Source: Ambrosia x helenae (lineage: Eukaryota > Streptophyta > Magnoliopsida > Asterales > Asteraceae). Taken from it: 64,000 nt of DNA. This document shows positions 56,125 to 64,000 of the stretch, in pieces. Made by a program: the position numbers and the translations under genes. Under the pieces are notes generated by a model. It saw only the letters and a program-made list of their open reading frames with translations. It was not told the DNA's origin and searched no databases. Location: the NCBI GenBank assembly GCA_030844895.1, contig CM061229.1:136493206-136557205 (forward strand). Reading direction: 5' to 3'. Each line of letters opens with the position of its first letter. Within the stretch, counting starts at the first letter, position 1.

Positions 56125-57584
56125 ATGGATACAGTTCACTGGCCACAGGTACAGCTAGATCTTTCATCTTTTTCATCATCTTCACTGAAAATTAACCAAA
56201 ACAAAAACAAAAACTTAATGGTATTTTAATTTGTTTTAGTTGAATTTTTCATTTTATAAGACTCATAGCCAAATTACCAATCTAGAGCTTTGCATCCAAT
56301 TTCTATTTCTGTATATTATGGATTTATAATATGATCATCATCACCCAAATCTTTACTTTCTTTGATCTTCAACTCTACTTTCTTTTATTAGATCTTTACT
56401 TTATTGTTTTCTTTCAAAATATATTGTGTTAGTTCATGAATGAATAAAGTCATATACATGTAAGCAATAAAGGGTGGATTAGCCTTTAATTTGTGAAAAG
56501 ATCAAGTAAAATAGTTACCTTGAAGACCGGTTTTTATGGATGTTTGAAAAGCATAAAGCAGTCTTCTTGTTCTGTTCATTTGTCTACAAATCTTAAAAGT
56601 GTTTTGGATCTTTATGTCTTTATCTCCTCTCTCTTTTATTCAAAGTTTTTCTAACTTTATCTTTATTGTTTTACCTTTGTTTATATATAAATTATATAGA
56701 TGAAACCTATGGAAGAAATAGGTGTACAAAACCCTAAAAATTCATGTCCAAAACCAACCTCATCTTTGGAAAGAAAGCCAAGACCACCAAAAGAATCAGC
56801 TGTTAACTGCCCAAGATGCAATTCTTTAAACACAAAGTTTTGTTACTACAACAATTACAGCCTCTCACAACCAAGATACTTTTGCAAGACTTGTAGAAGG
56901 TATTGGACTGAAGGTGGGTCCCTTAGAAATGTTCCTGTTGGTGGTGGTTCAAGGAGGAACAAAAGATCATCATCATCAGCATCAACATCATCTCATTCTA
57001 TATCATCTCATTCATCAGCAATGTCAAAGAAGCAGCTTCCTGATCTGGTTATGCCTCCTGCACCACCAACACTGCTTTCTCAAAACCATAGTAGGATGAT
57101 GCATCATGACCATGGTCATGATCTTAATCTTGGTTTTCCTCCATCTGATGATTTCAAGACAATTTCGGAGCTTATTCAAGTACCCGGCTTCGACGGTTCA
57201 AAGAACACAAATTCTGGTGGTTCAGCTCAACTTTCAGCTCTAGAACTCTTGACTGGAATCACAACAAGGGGTGTGATGAACTCATTCATGCCGATTCCTA
57301 TTCCTGATCCGAATTCGGTTTATTCGTCGTCTTCTGGTGAGCTGAATATGATTCCTTCACTCAACTTTTCGTTGGATGGAATGGGAGGAAGTAGTGGCAT
57401 TCATGAAAGTTCAAGTGGGAGGCTTTTGTTTCCATTTGAAGAACTGAAAACAAGCACAATAGCAACAACAACAACAACTACTGCTACTCATGATGGACAT
57501 CACAATATTGTTGACCAAAATAGAGATCAGAATGGTGATAGCAATGGCTTTTGGAGTGGAATGTTAGGAGGTGGTTCATGGTAA
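56125..57584 (+). CDS. Dof zinc-finger transcription factor, two exons
   Basis: Exon 1 (56125-56148) encodes MDTVHWPQ and ends at a GTACAG donor. The intron is 56149-56699 (AG acceptor). Exon 2 (56700-57584) continues with MKPMEEIGVQ. The joined protein is 302 residues. A short first exon starting MDT..WPQ followed by KPMEE is typical of the Dof5.1-like clade, from family knowledge. The Dof domain follows ESAVNCPRCNSLNTKFCYYN: one zinc finger with C-x2-C and, 21 residues later, C-x2-C (FCKTC), then RRYWTEGGSLRNVPVGGGSR. It binds AAAG core DNA in the nucleus. The rest is Ser-, His- and Thr-rich and ends WSGMLGGGSW, a clade-type tail. No breaks. Frame choice is secured by the domain and splice sites. 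Confidence 0.95.
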
Positions 57585-58049
57585 TTGGTAAACAGTTATA
57601 TATATATATATATTTATATTAATATTAATATTATCATATAGAGTGTTCAAACAACAATTTGGGGGTTTAATTTCTTTTTCTAACGACTGTTTCATATGAT
57701 TGGTTTTATAGTCTCTGAATGATGGATGCTAATTATTTGTTTGGATTAATTTCTTCAGAAACTAATTACTTGATTGAATGATTATACAATTAAGTTAATT
57801 ATATTGGGTCTCTTTTATTTCTCTATAAACATATATATTCATGTTTAGAAATTAAAAAAAAAATCAAGATAATGATATGATGGATGCTTTAGTAAGAGGC
57901 CACCACTGGAAACTAATTTCTTACGTTATCTAGGACATGAGTTTGCATGAATGAATTAGAGACCTACAATAATGTATGATATTGTACAATTCCTGTTATT
58001 TTGGTTAAATTTTTTTATACCACTACTTTGTATGCTTGTTTTTTTTTTC
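57585..58049. other. 3' flank of the Dof gene
   Basis: (TA)n tract at 57598-57613; probable 3' UTR. Nothing else. Confidence 0.5.
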
Positions 58050-58325
58050 TTTTTTGTTAACGGCTAACGAAATTCATCGAGAACTCCCTTCGAAGTCCCT
58101 ACTCAGTGAAATCAGGACCCTTCCACCCGGCATAGCCAGATATGTAAGGAAGCTCCTGGTTTTACCAAGTTCACCAGTTCCGGGGAAAACCCAAATCCAC
58201 CCGCCCGAAAGCACGACAATGGAATAATCGGTAAAACACAGCGCTATCAAGAATCGAACTCATGACCTTTCAACCATGGGTCTTCTATCATTGAGCTTCC
58301 ATACCACTCCACCATAAGGTGGTTG
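58050..58325 (-). mobile_element. tRNA-derived SINE, family B, copy 3
   Basis: Minus strand: starts CCACCTTATGGTGGAGTGG, box B GAGTTCGATTC near 58250, shares GGTAAAAC and CCGGGGAAAACCC words with copy 1, and ends ..GCCGTTAACAAAAAA. No clear duplication. Confidence 0.82.
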
Positions 58326-60262
58326 GTTCTTTTTTAACCTTTACTAATTTGATAGCATCAAGTAATTACTTTAGCATGCATCTTAATAATTTATAGTTTT
58401 ATACAGTGTGTGTATGTGTTTAATGTGTGTGTGTGTAAGAAGAAGTCAAATTAAATAGATATGATGACAAGTAATTAAGTGCGTATATGGAGAAGTTGAA
58501 ACTGCTTCACCTGCTTCAACTGAAAGCTACAACCACTTCATTCTTGAAAGAAACAGTCTACAAAAATATACACCAATATGCATGGTTGTACAGTACACCA
58601 CCTGGAAGATGTTTGTTTTCTTTTCAAGTTAACTCCAAAGTGAATGATAGTTACTTTACCTGTTAGTTTACTAGCTAGCATGCCATGTTTTTCTTTAAAA
58701 TATTATTGTTTCAGTTTTTAACTTTGAAAAAGATCTGACAAGAACCCTACTTTTGAGGGGCCTAAACATTCTCCTAGATGAATGTGCTAAAGAAGAAGGT
58801 ATAAAAATCGATCTCCGTAAATCCACTCTATAGACCCTTATGTTTAACTCATATTGTTGATTTGTTTTGTGATTTAATTAATTATTTAAGTGAGCTAGTA
58901 TTCCACTTGTAGCTATTTGCTGTAACCCACTCGATGTTCATAATCATATTCACTTCCTATTATTTTATGATAGATGCACATGTATGTATGTATATAATAA
59001 CAACAATAATAATGAACTTAAAAACCATTCTAGGTTATATATTTTAAATAAATAGAGTTTTGAATTTGAATTTCACCAACATATATATATTCTAAATGTA
59101 AGAGTAAGCTAGCTAGTTTTTTACACATTTATTAATCTATATTAAGCTATTTATTTTAGTACTTTAAGTAATTATAACTTTTAAAACATATATGTACTAA
59201 TCTATAAAGCAAATTGTTAACTTTTAAAATAATTTTCTCATGATTTTTTTTTTCTCACAAAAACCAATTTTTCAACAGGATTCTCTACCTATGCATATAT
59301 ATTAAAAAATAACATATTACGTAATTACCGGTGTACGTGTTTTCCGTCCGCCCTAGTATAATTATATATGTATATGTATGTATGTGGCAAAGGAAAGAGA
59401 TGCATGATGGTGCATGCTATAATGAGCTGGTCCCTTTCACTTGCCGTATTGAGTGGCCTAATTTAAACATATGATGTGTATATGCTGTACTAGGGTTTCT
59501 TCTCTCAAGGGGTCAGTCACATGACATGAGTATCAGTGAGACTTTCACCACTCTCTGAACCAAAAGTGAAACATGAATACGTCCAAGATGAATTCTAACT
59601 TTTAAGTGATGTTTTATGTGTTTTCCAGAAGTACAACTTGTTTATGCCTAAAATACTTTCACTAGTCAAAGTTATCCGACTTGCATCTGCCGAGCATGCC
59701 ACTATTTTGGTGGGACATGAAAGAATCTTATGTTTCAAACACCTTATGCTAAATTTTCATGATTAAATCATGTATAGTGTGATATATTAGGCAATGACAT
59801 CAACAACCAAGGATAAATCACCATGCCTCGTCCTTTAAAATGGTTGTCTTTGTGTAAGAATGAACAAAAGTGTATCCATCCGTTAACATAATTGTTTTAA
59901 AACTATAATCATAATTGTAATGATAAATGAATTACATGTGTTTGTCTTTAAGAATACCAGTATTTGAGAAACTGGCGTAACAGTGCCATAAAGAATTATA
60001 AAGTTTCTGTTACGAATTAATAATCTATAAAAGTGGTCATATGTAAACTTTATGAGATTCGTGTAGGGTAAATTGCATATATATAGGAGTAGCTAGCGTT
60101 TATTTGAAGACATGTATTTCAGTTTGGACTACTAGAAGGTACTTCACTTGTATTAGAGACTTGATGAAACGGTATTTTTGACATAATAATGTACGTAACC
60201 CATAGAGACTTGGATGAATATGCACCTTTCCTATGTTTACAAAAGGTTGGTAACACTTTAAA
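58326..60262. other. intergenic, no gene seen
   Basis: AT-rich with (GT)n near 58407-58436 and TA-rich stretches. No coding region recognised. Confidence 0.5.
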
Positions 60263-60561
60263 CTAGTTTTATACCCGTCCGTTGGACGGGTAGTACAACA
60301 AAATTATACAAAAGGTTATAAAAATTATATATTTTTTCTTTTGGTTTGCTACCACTACAATTTAAAGCAACATTTGTATATGAAACCATATACAAAAGTC
60401 AAAACGGTAGTATAGCTTAGCATTAAATACAAATTATAAAGAAACATAAAAATAGTTTAGTTGGTTAGGTTGATGTGAACATTATTAATTTAAAAGGTTA
60501 AATTTATTAACATAAATGTAAACATGTAAGAAAGTTTTTTATAGTTCGTGGCCTAAGTTAC
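60263..60561 (-). mobile_element. 3' part of a Helitron, minus strand
   Basis: The minus-strand end is CTAG followed by T at 60263-60262, with a perfect hairpin CCCGTCC-AAC-GGACGGG at 60290-60274. The 5' part is missing; the large LTR begins at 60562 and may have landed in it. Confidence 0.65.
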
Positions 60562-61689
60562 TGTAACATCCCATTTTGATATTTCACAAGACAGGAAAAT
60601 GGAAGCCGTAGTTTGGGTCCATGATGTCAAAGACCTAAACTACAATGATTATTTGTGTAATTTATACCCTTTCCGTTATAAGCATAACTAGATATGGAAG
60701 TAAACTCATAACATAGTTAGTGGAAGTAACAACGCTAATCAAGTTGTAAGAAAGTAAAAGTTTGAGCTAAACATGGGAAGTACCTTACTATGAGGACTAA
60801 ACTTGTAATTATGCCTAACTTGGCTAAATTCTTGTAAGTTTATTTTGAATGGGGTTGGCATGTCACATAATGTAATTATAAGGGTAGATATGGGTGAAAT
60901 TAGAGGTGTTTGTTGTAATTAACAAAAAACCCGAAGTAGAGGGACTAAAGTTGACAAATGGGGAAACTTCATAAAAATCTGCATTTTATTTATGAGGATC
61001 GATCAATTGGGGAGGGAGAACACCCCAAACCCTTAAATTCAAATCAGTCCCAATTGAAGCCCTAAAACTGAAGGTTTGATCTGCATGTTGAAGAAATCAA
61101 GTTCTCTAGGCCTAGAAATCATAAGGTAAGTTATAGAACACACTTGATGGATGTTTCATGTTAGGGAAATTCTGGAATGATTGAATATAATGTGTGTGTT
61201 CTTGTAATCTATCATAAATTAAGGAATGTGTATTAGAGAGCACAATCTAAGTTTAAAATCCCGTTTTTGGGTTTTCTAGCTGTCAAAAAGTTGCATTTCC
61301 CAGAGATTGCACCGTTGGATCGTTCTTAAATTTTTACAGAATCTTTAAAAAACATAGACGATCATATCCAACGGTGAGTTTTCGATTAAGAGGCCTGGAA
61401 GAGGGGTTTTTACTGACCAGAAGACAGAAGCTCGAAAAAGAGCTTTCTGGCCACTGTTCTGCTGTTTCAGTGACGATGGTGGCGTGTTCAGGTGGTATAA
61501 ACTAGTGGGGGTTGTAGGTCTCGGCGAGACGTGTAACATTACGCATTAAATACTTGTACGTTACACCATCGACATTAATAAAACGTCAAGTTTTCATAAT
61601 TATCCTCGCATTTATTATTTTTGTCGCTTTTATGGAACCCTAATACTATATATAATATTATATATATATATGTGTGAGTGATAATTAAA

Positions 61690-61800
61690 TCAAAAAAAAA
61701 ATGTTTTGCCTTGGCCGGGGTTCGAACCCGCGCCAAGGGCCGGCCTGAACCAACACACGAACCCAACCAGCTGGGCTGGCCACTCCCTTGTGATAAACCC
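61690..61800 (-). repeat. tRNA-like module inside the large LTR (minus)
   Basis: On the minus strand it contains CAGCTGGTTGGG (box-A-like), a consensus-type box B GGGTTCGAACC, and a T-run just after the unit on the minus strand. No full cloverleaf was confirmed. Confidence 0.5.
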
Positions 61801-62029
61801 GGATGAATATTAATTTTATACGCGCTTCAAATCCTCACAGTTGACAAGAAAAGTCAACTGTGGGATAGCTTGGTGTGCAATCCATCAATTGAACGTGTAA
61901 TTGTTATATTTTTGGCTAATTCGTGTATTAACCGGCCCAGTCCAACGCGATTACACAGCTATAACACGGCAATCGTTGCCCTAATAATCAAATTGGCCGC
62001 GTATTATTAAAAGGAAAGTCAACTATCTA

Positions 62030-62061
62030 ATTAACCCTAACCCTAATCCTCTAGTATAAAT
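62030..62061 (+). promoter_or_regulatory. telo-box and TATA box of the large LTR
   Basis: AACCCTAACCCTAATCC is followed within 10 bases by TATAAAT (62055-62061), the likely core promoter that divides U3 from R. Confidence 0.55.
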
Positions 62062-62377
62062 TGAGGCTTTCTGGACCTCGTCTAATCGCTCACAACTCTC
62101 TCTCAATCCCTATTTCTCTCAATTTCACTCTGTAATTGGTTTAATCGCTCGTGGTTTGACTTTTCCCTTTGACCCGACCATCATCGTCTATATCACACTG
62201 TGAGTCTAATTTTTTTAGTGGGTTTAGTTCCTCGGCATCCCAGCAACAATAGCCCTAACATTAATCGGGCTATTGTTGCCTGGATCATCTGATTGCAAAA
62301 CTAGGGTTCATCGCGTTTATAAATTGGGGATAAAGCTTTTGTTGCATCGTGTATTTAATAATTATGAAACCAGATTC

Positions 62378-62468
62378 ATCACAACCACCGGCCTAGGCCA
62401 AGTGGTTGTGACTCTGGTCCTGTTCCGAGGTCATCCGGGTTCGAGTCCGGCTCTGACCGGCTTTTTTG
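62378..62468 (+). repeat. tRNA-like module inside the large LTR (plus)
   Basis: GGCCTAGGCCAAGTGGTTGTG (box A region), then CCGGGTTCGAGTCCGG (box B with perfect flanking pairs), ended by a TTTTTT terminator. Divergently oriented to the minus-strand module. Confidence 0.55.
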
Positions 62469-63990
62469 TCCATTCTTTTCTTTTCTTTTTATTAAACAAA
62501 CATTAATTATATATATATATATATATATATTAATCCTTTAATCTTTTAAATTCTTTTTAAAATACCTAAACTATTTTATAAACTCTAAAAAAATTATTAT
62601 TGTTTAATCTGATATAAAAGTGTTATTTACAATTTTTATTTTTCTGAAATTCTTTTATTTAATATTTATAATAATTAAATCATTTTTATACTATTATAAT
62701 TATAAAAATCCATTATTATATCAAAACAGTTTTATTAAATTCCACAAAAATTATCCTAACTTTTTATAAAGTTAAACTTTACTGAAATAATTTTTAATTC
62801 AGTAAAATCATTTATTTTATATTTTTAATCAATTTTTGTTAGATTTAATCATATTTAATTCATAATAAATCCAATTTTCATCATTTTTGCACCAAAATTT
62901 TATACAAATTATTTTTAATCATTTAGAACAGAATTATGATTTTTAAAATAAGATTTCTTTAATTTTAGTATTTTTGAATATTAAAGTTAATAATTGTCTA
63001 TTTATAAATAAATAGATTTAAAAATCTATTTTAAATGAAATAATTTTATAAAAATTATTTTATTACTTCAAACACTTTAATGTGCTCACTCAAAATTCAA
63101 ACTTTATAAAAAGACTATTTTTCATTAATTATCCAACTTTCTTTATTTAATTAACATTTTTAAATTAAAATTTAACAATTGATTATCCCCAAATCGAAAC
63201 CCTAGGATACACATATTAGTTACATAGACTTAGACTTATTATATATTACCTCATTATAGGGTAATATTTGGAATCACTTTGGGCAACACAATTATCATAT
63301 CTTTTTAACAAGTTAACATTCGCTAAGGTGAGTTTACATAGCCCCTTTTTCTGTTTTACATTTTGGGGTGAAACATGTTTAAACATTTTATACACTATCA
63401 TTTACTCATTTTTACATTGTTGAAACTTATGATTCAATTACACTATCATTTATTCATTCTATCATTTGACTGTAACAAAAAGACACAGTACAATCATTAA
63501 CAATGATCAAGCCGCCTGTTTAGATTATAGCGCTATAGGTCTGACAAACCCATCCCACCCGCATAGACTCAGGGATGATCGATAACAGTAATAACATTTA
63601 ACTAACTTGCGAGTTAGTCATCAGTCGACACAAGGTTTGGTTGTACAAAGACGCATTGTTGCATGTCGGTATCATACTCTATCATCATACAACCCTGAGT
63701 GTTGTACAAACTATTGTTATCAACTATTATTCAAAAACCTATGTAATTCTCACCAACTTTTGTTGACCCAAAATATTTTCAACTTAACATGTTTCAGGTT
63801 CTACTTGCTTGAAGATTTGCTTGAAGATATGTGCATAGTTTATTCAATTTGATGTACAAATTCTTGTAGAACAATTGTATGTAATTTATTTAAATCAATT
63901 AATGAAACTTATTATTTCTCCATGAGCTACTGAACAATCATCAATACGTGGCACCCCGATGTTTCCGCCATCGGTTGGGGTGTTACAGAT

Positions 63991-64000
63991 TGGTATCAGA
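63991..64000 (+). other. primer-binding site at the window edge
   Basis: TGGTATCAGA, matching the initiator methionine tRNA complement, three bases after the LTR end; cut by the window edge. Confidence 0.85.

Larger units (their letters stand above)
60562..63987 (+). repeat. large 5' LTR (3.4 kb), probably Ty3/gypsy
   Basis: Starts TGTAACATCCCATTTT and ends GTTGGGGTGTTACA, followed by a primer-binding site at the window edge, so the element continues to the right on the plus strand. Its end matches the nested LTR-like insertion at 6014-8213. A telo-box-like CCCTAACCCTAATCC and a TATA box lie near 62030-62061. Length and ends suggest a gypsy chromovirus; the internal region would prove it. 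Confidence 0.75.

Noticed and set aside
55892..56195. Frames across the CT repeat upstream of Dof
   Set aside because: They translate the (TC)n leader; the real exon 1 is in this region but only 24 bp long.
62027..62050. Interstitial telomere array
   Set aside because: Only about two and a half units; better read as a telo-box in the LTR promoter.
62375..62468. Functional tRNA gene
   Set aside because: Box B is good but box A is weak and no full cloverleaf could be drawn; it sits inside an LTR.
1..64000. CRISPR arrays, bacterial operons or an organellar insertion
   Set aside because: No regularly spaced repeats, no operon-like gene strings and no chloroplast or mitochondrial genes recognised.

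Overview
This looks like nuclear DNA from a plant: eudicot-type, AT-rich, with introns and crowded with transposable elements. Several repeat types resemble those of asterids such as Asteraceae, but nothing here fixes the species. There are no operons, CRISPR arrays, rRNA genes or convincing functional tRNA genes.

Only three host genes are supported. (1) An R2R3-MYB transcription factor on the minus strand (1169-2448, two exons) whose frame is broken by one missing base in the R2 recognition helix. (2) A seven-exon WD40-repeat protein on the minus strand (24491-27398), also broken by one missing base near the end of the first exon. (3) An intact Dof zinc-finger transcription factor on the plus strand (56125-57584), with an 8-codon first exon and a 551-bp intron. 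They show no obvious functional link.

The rest is layered transposable elements. Left part: a 7.1-kb Ty1/copia element (5039-12122, minus, TSD ACTTT, LTRs about 99% identical by eye) carries two in-frame stops and a nested 2.2-kb LTR-like insertion (6014-8213), probably a solo LTR. It is followed by an inverted pair of SINEs, a Tourist-like MITE, a 1.5-kb Helitron, an hAT derivative with dense subterminal repeats, and a Harbinger ORF1 remnant. Middle: a MULE with a 9-bp TSD lies upstream of the WD40 gene. Beyond it are a MITE nested in a MITE, several hAT and Tourist-like MITEs, a cluster of three tRNA-like/SINE units, two abutting Helitron ends, a foldback element and a 5'-truncated LINE. 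Next is a very young copia element (39501-44233, plus, identical 134-bp LTRs with TA..TA ends, TSD GAAAT) whose frame is broken three times. Right part: a 603-bp CACTA foldback, further MITEs, an orphan LTR with a primer-binding site, a 0.9-kb Helitron, the Dof gene, and a 3.4-kb LTR (60562-63987) followed by a primer-binding site at the window edge.

No clearly new protein system was found. The points most worth checking are these: all five reading-frame breaks are single-base deletions, which suggests assembly error; a Harbinger ORF1 fragment shares its terminal motif with two MITEs; tRNA-like units occur inside a large LTR and in a tandem cluster; and the young copia element has non-canonical ends.
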